Positions 1-6,027 of a stretch of 11,599 nt of DNA are shown here, in pieces. How positions within the stretch are numbered: the stretch's first letter is position 1; each line of letters starts with the position of its first letter. The DNA lies in contig JAZNZB010000012.1 of assembly GCA_045594705.1 (NCBI GenBank), positions 1-11,599 on the forward strand, read 5' to 3'. This stretch comes from SVQP01 sp045594705. Its GTDB lineage: Bacteria; Bacillota; Clostridia; Oscillospirales; CAG-272. The notes beneath the pieces are model-generated. The model worked only from the letters and a program-made list of their open reading frames with translations. It did not search any database and had not been told where the DNA came from. Both the position numbers and the translations under genes were made by a program.

Positions 1-1
1 A

Positions 2-19
2 GTAAGATAATCATCTTAC
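2..19. repeat. Short hairpin GTAAGAT-AATC-ATCTTAC
   Basis: Perfect 7-bp inverted repeat with a four-base loop at the window edge, about 100 bp beyond the TIR-LRR stop codon. On the minus strand it could be a weak terminator, but any T-tract would lie outside the window. The rest of 20-121 shows no supported gene. Confidence 0.4.
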
Positions 20-121
20 GAGGTGAGCTTTTGCGCAAGACGCACAAATGCATCACCGTAAGGCTATTCGACTCGGCTTCCGTGTGGCTGAAAGTTCGGT
101 TCTCTTCGGCTATAGGTTCGA

Positions 122-1990
122 TTATTTTCTCAAATTACCACAGCCCTCAAAGGCATCTCTTGCAACGTATCTGACGCTCTGCGGAACAGTTGCGCGACGC
201 AGATTTCTGCAATGCGAGAACGCCTGTGCTTCGATCATCTGAACGCCCGGCTTGATCTCAACCGACTCCAGCGCGCTGCATTCTGCAAACGCCTGCTTAC
301 CGATCATTTCAACACCGCTCTCGACCACAACCTCCTTGAGATTGAGGCAGCCGAAGAACGCACGCGTGCCGATTCTGGTCACATAATCCGGGATCGCAAC
401 GCTCCAGATTGCACAGCTGCCCTCAAACGCGTAATCACCGACAACCGTAATATTGAGATTGTTGGGGAACTGGCAGTCCGCAGCAGAGGTCACAATGGTG
501 TTGGTCTCCTTATTGATAATGCATTTGGAATGCATATAATACACAGGGTTCTGCGCGTGCACGCTGACGTATTCGCAGCCGTTGAACGCAGCCGCACCGA
601 TCTTGATAATGTCACGGTGAAGCGGAACTCTGGCATTGGGGCATCCAAAGAATGCAAATGCACCGATCTCGCGCAAGGACTTGGGCAGCGTGATCTTATT
701 GAGCAGATGGCAGTTGTGGAACGCACCGTTGCCGATCTTGACAAGACCTTCGTGGAAGATCACCTTTTCCAGATTCTCACATTCAAAGAAGGCATTGGGG
801 CCGATCTCCTCAACCGTGGGAGGAACGACTACGCAGCGCACGGATTTCTTTTTTGCAAAAACAGAATCTCCGATCGTCTTGATGCCGTAAGGAATGACGA
901 CGACGCCCTCTTCCTTTCTGTGAGGCTTATAATCCACCAGCTCGCCGACCTTGACCTTGAAGCCGTTGGGGTTATTCTGAACGTAGTTGCTTTCATATAC
1001 CGATTTGATCTCGGTAATGATTGCCTGCTGCGCGCGTCTTTGCAGGGTGGAATTGGTGCTGGACGAAAGCAACGTTGGGGTAGTGGGCTGGGGCTGCACC
1101 TGCGGGCGGGGAGCGATGGGGGCAGGCGCAGGCGCGGGCTCCGCCGGGATCTCGGGAGCAGGCTTGGGCTGCTCTGCGGGAGCTACGGGCTCAGGCTTGG
1201 GCTCGGGAGCCGGCTCCGGGGGCAGCTCTTCAATCTCAGTGATCGCAAAGGGATCCTCGTCCCAGGTTTGCGCGGAAATGCCTTGATCGCCGTCCAGGAA
1301 TGCAAAGGGATCCTCGTCCCAGGTCTGGACATCCATGATCAGCTCGGGCTCGGGGATAGGCGCGGGCTCTGCGGGCTTTGCAGCATTTTGCGCGTTGTAT
1401 CCGGGGATCATTTGCGCTACGTATTCGGGGGGCAGCTTATCCAGAAGCTGCATCAGCACATCGGGGGGCAGATTGGAATTTCCGGCTGCCAATGCAGCAA
1501 GCAATGCAGGATTGACGCCTGCGGGTGCAGACGCATCCTCAGTCGGCTTCTTCTCGGTCTTGGGGGCTTGCGCTGCAGTCTGGCCGTCGGGTCCCTTGAC
1601 GGGAGGATGTGCGCGACGAACCGCCTCAAGCAGCTCCTCACAAGCTTCGTCGAAGTTGTGATACGCCTCGATACGCTGTGCATTGGAAATGACAAAATCT
1701 ATCGCGTCGATCAGTTCAGAGTCATCCACGTGAAAAGGAATGATCTGCTTGTTGAACTTCACGGCACGGTCAATTTCCTTCTGAACCCACTGAGACTGCT
1801 GCGAGGTTTCCGAAACGATCAGCAAAAAAAGATCGCACTTACGGATTGCCTTGGGGATCTCGTGCATGTAGTTACTGCCACCGGGAATAGATTCCGGTGC
1901 CATCCAGCACGAATAATAATGATCCTCAAGCATCAATCGCAGACGTCTTGCGATATCATACTCTTCACTTTTATAACTGATAAAAACCAT
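122..1990 (-). CDS. TIR domain protein with C-terminal BspA-type leucine-rich repeats
   Basis: Encodes 622 aa with no signal peptide or membrane segment, so probably cytosolic. Residues 1-130 form a TIR (TIR_2-like) domain: it opens MVFISYKSEEYDIA, followed by CWMAPESIPGGSNY, LFLLIVSE and WVQKEIDRA. In that last motif E72 sits where the catalytic Glu of the SARM1 NADase lies (WVHKEI), so NAD+ cleavage or signalling is inferred. Residues about 135-310 are a low-complexity Pro/Glu/Ala linker holding two TWDEDPFA repeats and a short helical segment (NPALLAALAAGN). Residues about 360-622 are LRR_5 repeats of the form IGxxAFxxCxxLxxVxIPxxV. Start: an upstream in-frame ATG at 2023 would give 633 aa, but GGAGGAA (1994-2000) lies 3 nt before the ATG at 1990, within the strongest Shine-Dalgarno match, and the TIR domain starts exactly there. 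It is transcribed alone, divergently from the LRR lipoprotein gene. The architecture is clear; the biological role is not known. Confidence 0.93.
   Translation of the reverse strand: MVFISYKSEEYDIARRLRLMLEDHYYSCWMAPESIPGGSNYMHEIPKAIRKCDLFLLIVSETSQQSQWVQKEIDRAVKFNKQIIPFHVDDSELIDAIDFVISNAQRIEAYHNFDEACEELLEAVRRAHPPVKGPDGQTAAQAPKTEKKPTEDASAPAGVNPALLAALAAGNSNLPPDVLMQLLDKLPPEYVAQMIPGYNAQNAAKPAEPAPIPEPELIMDVQTWDEDPFAFLDGDQGISAQTWDEDPFAITEIEELPPEPAPEPKPEPVAPAEQPKPAPEIPAEPAPAPAPIAPRPQVQPQPTTPTLLSSSTNSTLQRRAQQAIITEIKSVYESNYVQNNPNGFKVKVGELVDYKPHRKEEGVVVIPYGIKTIGDSVFAKKKSVRCVVVPPTVEEIGPNAFFECENLEKVIFHEGLVKIGNGAFHNCHLLNKITLPKSLREIGAFAFFGCPNARVPLHRDIIKIGAAAFNGCEYVSVHAQNPVYYMHSKCIINKETNTIVTSAADCQFPNNLNITVVGDYAFEGSCAIWSVAIPDYVTRIGTRAFFGCLNLKEVVVESGVEMIGKQAFAECSALESVEIKPGVQMIEAQAFSHCRNLRRATVPQSVRYVARDAFEGCGNLRK
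1245..1324 (-). repeat. Two 23-bp identical repeats in the TIR-LRR linker
   Basis: The 23-bp sequence at 1245-1267 recurs exactly at 1302-1324, 57 bp (19 codons) apart, so the reading frame is kept. Both encode TWDEDPFA. Repetition of an acidic-aromatic motif within a Pro-rich linker may be a docking site or simple expansion. Confidence 0.85.
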
Positions 1991-1993
1991 CGG

Positions 1994-2000
1994 TTCCTCC
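1994..2000 (-). promoter_or_regulatory. Ribosome binding site deciding the start of the TIR-LRR gene
   Basis: On the minus strand GGAGGAA stands just before ATGGTTTTTATC. The upstream ATG codons in the same frame (2023, 2011, 2002) have no such motif in front of them, and the last of them touches the Shine-Dalgarno itself. Confidence 0.75.
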
Positions 2001-2006
2001 ATGCAT

Positions 2007-2021
2007 GACATTCCGAATGTC
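2007..2021 (-). promoter_or_regulatory. Palindrome GACATTC-N-GAATGTC in the TIR-LRR leader
   Basis: Perfect inverted repeat with 7-bp arms around a single base, 6 bp upstream of the Shine-Dalgarno and downstream of the promoter. It could be an operator for a dimeric repressor or, as RNA, a 6-bp hairpin with a three-base loop next to the ribosome site. The palindrome is directly visible; a regulatory role is inference. Confidence 0.45.
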
Positions 2022-2053
2022 AAAAATCAACACAAAATTATATACACATATAT

Positions 2054-2082
2054 ATTATATATTAAACAAAAATATTTGTCAA
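2054..2082 (-). promoter_or_regulatory. Sigma-A promoter of the TIR-LRR gene
   Basis: On the minus strand TTGACA (2077-2082) and TATAAT (2054-2059) are separated by exactly 17 bp. Both hexamers match the housekeeping consensus perfectly. Transcription would begin near 2047, giving a leader of roughly 57 nt. A perfect consensus promoter implies high intrinsic strength unless repressed. Confidence 0.85.
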
Positions 2083-2322
2083 CAAGCCTTGCGCATTTTT
2101 TGTAATAATTTTGATCATTTTGTGATTTTGTGCAGAAGAACCCCAAATAGCTGTGCTTCCCTTCGCGCTCCTTTCACAAATTTTGATTTTATCTGTTAAT
2201 TTTCTCGCACTTTTTCTATTGTTTGTTAACTTTTTGAAGGATGATCCGTCTTAACATGCAAAATTCTATGTTTCAGGATCATCAAGCAAGCATCACATAC
2301 GCGCACTTTTTTGCTTCAACAC

Positions 2323-2351
2323 TTTACAAATCCGATCAAACGTGCTATAAT
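2323..2351 (+). promoter_or_regulatory. Sigma-A promoter of the LRR lipoprotein gene
   Basis: TTTACA (2323-2328) and TATAAT (2346-2351) are spaced 17 bp apart: five of six and six of six consensus matches. Initiation near 2358 would give a leader of about 89 nt. That leader can form a small hairpin GACGC-GCA-GCGTC (2387-2399) with imperfect outer pairing to 2381-2405. Confidence 0.8.
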
Positions 2352-2446
2352 GACAGCAAAGATAGCCCGTGCAAGCAGGCGTTGGTGACGCGCAGCGTCT
2401 CCCACCGCATGCATTCTATCAAGCTACTGCAAAAAGGAGACTCATC

Positions 2447-4966
2447 ATGAAACAGACAACTAAGATCATGCTGCTTCTCTGCCTTGCCATGCTGCTATGC
2501 ACTCTGCTCCTGACCGCCTGCGATAGCGACGGAAGCGAACAGGAATCCAACAGCACGACTGCAGAAACGCAAGCAAACGGCAACAACGATCCCAAGCCCG
2601 GCCAAACCGATGCGGAAACCCAACCGGACCAAACCGATGCGGAAACTCAACCCGACCAAACCGATACGGAAACCCAACCGGATCAGCATACGCACGTCTT
2701 TGGCGAATGGACCGTAACCAAACCGGCTACCTGCCTTGAAGCCGGTGAGCAAGAGCGCACATGCTCCTGCGGTGAAAAAGAAACACAGACAACCGCGACA
2801 GGTGCACACACAGAGGTCATCGACCAAGCAGTTGCCCCCACCTGCACAGAGGACGGCTTGACCGAAGGAAAGCACTGCTCGGTATGTAACGACGTTCTCT
2901 TGGTGCAAGAGCCCGTTGCGGCAACCGGACACACTCCTGCGGACAACCGGATCGTCGTCAAGCAACCCACCTCCCACGAGGACGGAGAGCAGCAGCAGAT
3001 CTGCAGCGTATGCAAAGAGGTGCTTGCAACCGAAATCCTTCCGGCAATCGGCTCGCAGGGCCTTGCTTACACCATCAATCCCGACGGAGTCACCTGCACG
3101 GTCACAGGCCGCGGCAGCTGCACCGATGCAGAGATCGTCATCCCCTCGGTCATTGACTCTTATACCGTAATCGCTATTGACCGTTATGCCTTTTCCTACG
3201 ACGACACGCTGACCGCGGTCAAGATCCCGGGCAGCGTACAGACCGTTGGAGAGAGTGCCTTCTGGGGCTGCGGTGCACTGTCAAGCGTCACTCTCGCGCA
3301 GGGCGTGCGTCAAATCGAATACGAGGCATTCATGTCCTGCGACGCACTGACCGACGTCACCCTTCCCTCCACTATTATCTATATGAGCAGCTCCGTTTTT
3401 GTGGACAGCAGCGTTCTTTTTAACGAATACGAGGGCTGTTACTATCTGGGCTCCGAGGAAAACCCCTATCTGGTGCTGATCCAGGCGATTGATTCGGATA
3501 TTACCGCTGCCACCGTGCACCAAGATTGCCGCATCATCGCCGATCACGCCTTTTCATCCTGCGACAGCCTTACCGAGCTGACGCTCGGCCAAAACGTGAC
3601 GACCATTGGCAGCAATGCATTCTACCGTTGTGACTCCCTGCAAACCCTGAATATTCCCGACAGCGTATCCGAGATTTGCGAGAGTGCATTCTACGGCTGC
3701 TCTTCGCTGACCGAGCTGCATTTCGGTGCATCTCTTACGCACATTGGCGACAGAGTGTTTGAATCCTGCTCCTCGCTTGTCAGCATAACTCTTCCCGAGA
3801 CTGTCAAGAGCATTGGCTACAGAGCGTTTGCACGCTGCTCCAAGCTGGAGACCGTTTCTCTTCCCGATGGCATTGAGATCGTACAGGACAGCGCGTTTGG
3901 CGAGAACGGTAAGCTGCTCTACACCAAGCTGCAGAACGGCTATTATCTCGGGAACGAGCAAAATCCCTTCCTGGTGCTCATGAACGTGGCCGGCTATCAG
4001 TCCTCCTTTACCGTTCATGAAGATTGCAAGGTCATTGGCGGCAATGCCTTTGAAAGCCATTCTTATCTTAAGAGCATTGAGATCCCCGAGGGCATCGTCT
4101 CAATCGGCAGCTATGCTTTCTCCTACTGCACCAAGCTTGAGTCGGTCACCATCCCCTCAAGCGTAAGCTATATTGGCAGCAACGCCTTTTCTCACTGCGT
4201 AGCTCTTGAAGAGATCGTGCTCCCCGAGGGCATTGCCTCGATCGGTGAGTCTACGTTCTACAGATGCACCGCACTGACGCAGATCACCATTCCCGACAGC
4301 GTGACCGTCATTGGCAACAACGCCTTTGAGCAGTGCGAATCTTTGACCTCTGTCACCATTCCCGACGGTGTAACCGAAATCGGCGAGTACGCTTTCTACG
4401 GCTGCTACGCACTGACCGATCTGACGCTGCCCGCACAGCTAAAGATCATCCGCGACAGTGCATTCGGAGATTGCGACAGTCTTGTAACGCTGACCCTGCC
4501 TAAGGGCACGACCTACATCGGCTCCTCCGCGTTTGCGTCCTGTAATCTTCTCTCCGACGTCTATATTCCAAACGGGATCGTTTACGTATCCTCGTACGCG
4601 TTTGACGACTGCTACGAGCTGCTCTACACCGTTCACGACGTCGGCTACTACCTCGGCAACGAGCAAAATCCCTACCTCGTTCTGATGTACACCGGGGGCT
4701 GGGAGGCCACCGAGGCAGAGGTGCACGAGGATTGCCGCGTGATCGTTTCGTACGCATTTGACAGCTGCTACAGCATGCAAAGCATCAAGCTGCCCGCAGC
4801 ACTGCTCAATATCGGCGATTGTGCATTTGACAGCTGCAGCGATCTGGAAAATGTCCTCTACGAGGGCGACGAGAGCCAATGGGCACTGCTGCGTTCGCGC
4901 ATCCCGAGCGGCAACGACTACCTGTACTTTGCCACGGTGCAGTGCGGATCCGTTTACGAGTATTGA
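2447..4966 (+). CDS. Surface lipoprotein with BspA-type leucine-rich repeats
   Basis: Encodes 839 aa. The start is ATG 2447, because AAGGAG (2434-2439) lies 7 nt upstream and a lipoprotein signal begins there. An earlier in-frame ATG at 2369 would put 26 residues before the signal peptide. The signal has a Lys near the N-terminus, a hydrophobic core and lipobox L-T-A-C25, so it should be lipidated and anchored outside the membrane. A Ser/Thr/Asn/Glu/Gln-rich linker follows, with three QTDxETQPD repeats. Residues about 80-203 hold three HxxxxGEW / CSCG / CSVC-type repeats common in clostridial surface proteins. From about 205 to 839 runs a BspA-type LRR_5 array, broken by three related modules beginning YYLGxExNPxLVL near residues 331, 499 and 733. 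LRR_5 proteins often serve in adhesion or ligand binding; no enzymatic domain is seen and the ligand is unknown. The end (LYEGDESQW...) is a typical family terminus. Confidence 0.93.
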   Translation: MKQTTKIMLLLCLAMLLCTLLLTACDSDGSEQESNSTTAETQANGNNDPKPGQTDAETQPDQTDAETQPDQTDTETQPDQHTHVFGEWTVTKPATCLEAGEQERTCSCGEKETQTTATGAHTEVIDQAVAPTCTEDGLTEGKHCSVCNDVLLVQEPVAATGHTPADNRIVVKQPTSHEDGEQQQICSVCKEVLATEILPAIGSQGLAYTINPDGVTCTVTGRGSCTDAEIVIPSVIDSYTVIAIDRYAFSYDDTLTAVKIPGSVQTVGESAFWGCGALSSVTLAQGVRQIEYEAFMSCDALTDVTLPSTIIYMSSSVFVDSSVLFNEYEGCYYLGSEENPYLVLIQAIDSDITAATVHQDCRIIADHAFSSCDSLTELTLGQNVTTIGSNAFYRCDSLQTLNIPDSVSEICESAFYGCSSLTELHFGASLTHIGDRVFESCSSLVSITLPETVKSIGYRAFARCSKLETVSLPDGIEIVQDSAFGENGKLLYTKLQNGYYLGNEQNPFLVLMNVAGYQSSFTVHEDCKVIGGNAFESHSYLKSIEIPEGIVSIGSYAFSYCTKLESVTIPSSVSYIGSNAFSHCVALEEIVLPEGIASIGESTFYRCTALTQITIPDSVTVIGNNAFEQCESLTSVTIPDGVTEIGEYAFYGCYALTDLTLPAQLKIIRDSAFGDCDSLVTLTLPKGTTYIGSSAFASCNLLSDVYIPNGIVYVSSYAFDDCYELLYTVHDVGYYLGNEQNPYLVLMYTGGWEATEAEVHEDCRVIVSYAFDSCYSMQSIKLPAALLNIGDCAFDSCSDLENVLYEGDESQWALLRSRIPSGNDYLYFATVQCGSVYEY
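2603..2683 (+). repeat. Three tandem 27-bp units in the lipoprotein linker
   Basis: Three consecutive in-frame copies encode QTDAETQPD, QTDAETQPD and QTDTETQPD. Only a few bases differ between copies (for example ACC/ACT, CCG/CCC, GCG/ACG), which points to slippage-type expansion of a flexible stalk that lifts the LRR domain off the membrane. Confidence 0.9.
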
Positions 4967-4985
4967 GTCCATAAGCAAAAATATA

Positions 4986-5019
4986 CCGCCACACTCCGTT
5001 GGGTGTGGCGGTTTCTTTT
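4986..5019 (+). terminator. Intrinsic terminator, probably bidirectional
   Basis: CCGCCACAC (4986-4994) pairs with GTGTGGCGG (5003-5011), and the stem can be extended inward to a four-base loop. TTTCTTTT follows on the plus strand, 20 bp after the lipoprotein stop. On the minus strand the same stem is followed by TATATTTTT, so it can also end the convergent NlpC/P60-like gene, whose stop is at 5057. Confidence 0.9.
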
Positions 5020-5056
5020 ACTTTTCAGTGCAAAGAGGACATCATGCCCCATGATC

Positions 5057-5746
5057 TCAATGTTTCTCGGGTGCACGATAGGCAAAGCGGAAATATCTGC
5101 CCTGCTCGGGCTTGGAAAGTCGCTCGATCATAGGCTGCACCGACTGAATTCTTTGATCCGAGCCCGAATCATAGCGATAAAACAGCCCATCCTCGGCAGG
5201 GCCTGCGTTGATAAACACGTGGCGCGGATAGCCGCGATACGGCTCGGGCAGCGCAGGCGGCATATGGTAGGAGTCCCCCTCAAAGATCAGGTCGCCCGGG
5301 CGCACCTCGGATGCGTCATCAATGCGGATAAAGCCGCTCGCGATCAAAAATTCCTCTAAATTGGGAGAAAAATACAGCGGCAATCCCTTGCGGGGCGGCT
5401 GATGCTCGGTATACCCCGCCTCGTAAAGCACCCAGCCGCAAAAGCGGTCGCAGGACACGATCTTCTCAGGGACTTCGGAATATTTATCAAGCGCGGGATT
5501 TTGGTCGGCATCACCGTATTTGTACCCATGCTCGCGCATATAATCGGCCACGTCCTTGGCGTGATACAGAATGTGAGAGGCCACCGCAGAGCCTGCGGGC
5601 GACCAGACCATATTGCCGTCCTCGTCGCAAACGGCATAGCCGTACACGCGCTTGTCCTCCGCCGCTTTCTTGGCATCCTCCAAGACCTCAAACGCTTGGG
5701 GCAAACGCCCTTCCTGACCGTGAAACGGAATACACAGATAGAACAT
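5057..5746 (-). CDS. NlpC/P60-like cysteine hydrolase (putative peptidoglycan amidase/peptidase)
   Basis: Encodes 229 aa, without a signal peptide. A GTG at 5752 is also in frame, but it is part of the Shine-Dalgarno GGAGGTG, so ATG 5746 (4 nt beyond GGAGGT) is preferred. The N-terminal 50 residues include DAKKAAEDKRVYGYAVCDEDGNMV, a pattern like the short repeats attached to clostridial and phage cell-wall hydrolases. The central motif VSCDRFCGWVLYEAGY places C99 as likely nucleophile; VRPGDLIFEG (148-157) and RHVFI (H177) match the later GDL and catalytic-His blocks of NlpC/P60 or CHAP-type enzymes. Known members cleave peptide or amide bonds in cell-wall peptides. Lack of an export signal suggests cytosolic processing of recycled muropeptides, holin-type release, or another amide substrate. 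The fold assignment is fairly good; the substrate is unknown. It stands alone with its own promoter. Confidence 0.75.
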   Translation of the reverse strand: MFYLCIPFHGQEGRLPQAFEVLEDAKKAAEDKRVYGYAVCDEDGNMVWSPAGSAVASHILYHAKDVADYMREHGYKYGDADQNPALDKYSEVPEKIVSCDRFCGWVLYEAGYTEHQPPRKGLPLYFSPNLEEFLIASGFIRIDDASEVRPGDLIFEGDSYHMPPALPEPYRGYPRHVFINAGPAEDGLFYRYDSGSDQRIQSVQPMIERLSKPEQGRYFRFAYRAPEKH

Positions 5747-5781
5747 ACGCACCTCCGCGATTCTTACTTGACGTTAAAGGC

Positions 5782-5810
5782 AGTATAGCACAATCCGGGA
5801 TCATTGTCAA
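5782..5810 (-). promoter_or_regulatory. Sigma-A promoter of the NlpC/P60-like gene
   Basis: On the minus strand TTGACA (5805-5810) and TATACT (5782-5787) are separated by 17 bp. The leader to the ATG at 5746 is about 30 nt. It is divergent from the glycosidase operon promoter, about 100 bp away. Confidence 0.8.
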
Positions 5811-5915
5811 GGTCAACGTCGATTCTCCCGGGCACACATGTTCCCGTTGAGTCAGCACCTCCCCCATCCGACGTCCCCATCTTCCCTTTTCACCGTTTTT
5901 TTCAACCATCTTCTC

Positions 5916-5949
5916 TTGACAGACAGCGGATCTGATAGTATGATATAAT
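5916..5949 (+). promoter_or_regulatory. Promoter of the glycosidase operon
   Basis: TTGACA (5916-5921) and TATGAT (5939-5944) are spaced 17 bp. Overlapping this is an extended -10, TGA-TATAAT (5941-5949), so two start points a few bases apart are possible. The leader is about 70-80 nt. Confidence 0.75.
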
Positions 5950-5964
5950 TATAGATAATTATAG
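5945..5964 (+). repeat. Two tandem 10-bp repeats over the transcription start
   Basis: ATAATTATAG occurs twice head to tail (5945-5954, 5955-5964). Each copy contains the 8-bp palindrome ATAATTAT, and the two palindromes are one helical turn apart, immediately downstream of the -10 element. The layout suits a cooperative repressor site, but AT-rich sequence can produce this by chance. Confidence 0.4.
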
Positions 5965-5992
5965 ACTTATACCGTTCACCCATCAATCTATC

Positions 5993-6027
5993 AGGAGGTT
6001 GCTCAAAGTCTTTGAGCGTACGCAAGC
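5993..6027 (+). promoter_or_regulatory. Distant Shine-Dalgarno with hairpin between it and the start codon
   Basis: AGGAGGT (5993-5999) is a near-perfect ribosome site but ends 28 nt before the ATG at 6028. The gap contains GCTCAAAGTCTTTGAGC (6001-6017), a perfect inverted repeat with 8-bp arms, which folds to 7 bp with a three-base loop. Folding would shorten the effective distance to about 11 nt. An in-frame TGA at 6013-6015 rules out an upstream start in this frame. The phage T4 gene 38 leader is an established precedent for a structured spacer. Confidence 0.65.

Larger units (their letters stand above)
1991..2446. other. Divergent intergenic region between the two LRR genes
   Basis: This 456-bp AT-rich stretch holds no convincing gene. 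It contains the minus-strand promoter and leader of the TIR-LRR gene at its left and the plus-strand promoter and leader of the lipoprotein gene at its right. In between, about 2090-2320, the only structure seen is a loose 8-bp inverted repeat GATGATCC (2240-2247) / GGATCATC (2276-2283), which may be chance. Confidence 0.7.

Noticed and set aside
48..242. Small plus-strand open frame of 64 codons at the window start
   Set aside because: It overlaps the 3' end of the TIR-LRR gene on the other strand and has no ribosome site or family resemblance.
212..2008. Long plus-strand open frame (about 598 codons) opposite the TIR-LRR gene
   Set aside because: It mirrors the TIR-LRR coding sequence. Its translation is low-complexity and domain-less, and the minus-strand frame has a promoter, ribosome site and recognisable domains.
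2240..2283. Inverted repeat GATGATCC / GGATCATC between the divergent promoters, considered as an operator
   Set aside because: Only 8 bp with a 28-bp spacer in AT-rich DNA; not distinguishable from chance and not at either promoter.
2369..2446. Upstream start extending the LRR lipoprotein by 26 residues
   Set aside because: It would place a non-signal sequence ahead of the lipoprotein signal peptide, and the good Shine-Dalgarno belongs to ATG 2447.
5003..5359. Plus-strand open frame of 118 codons downstream of the LRR lipoprotein
   Set aside because: It begins inside the terminator hairpin and is antisense to the NlpC/P60-like gene, which has clear motifs.
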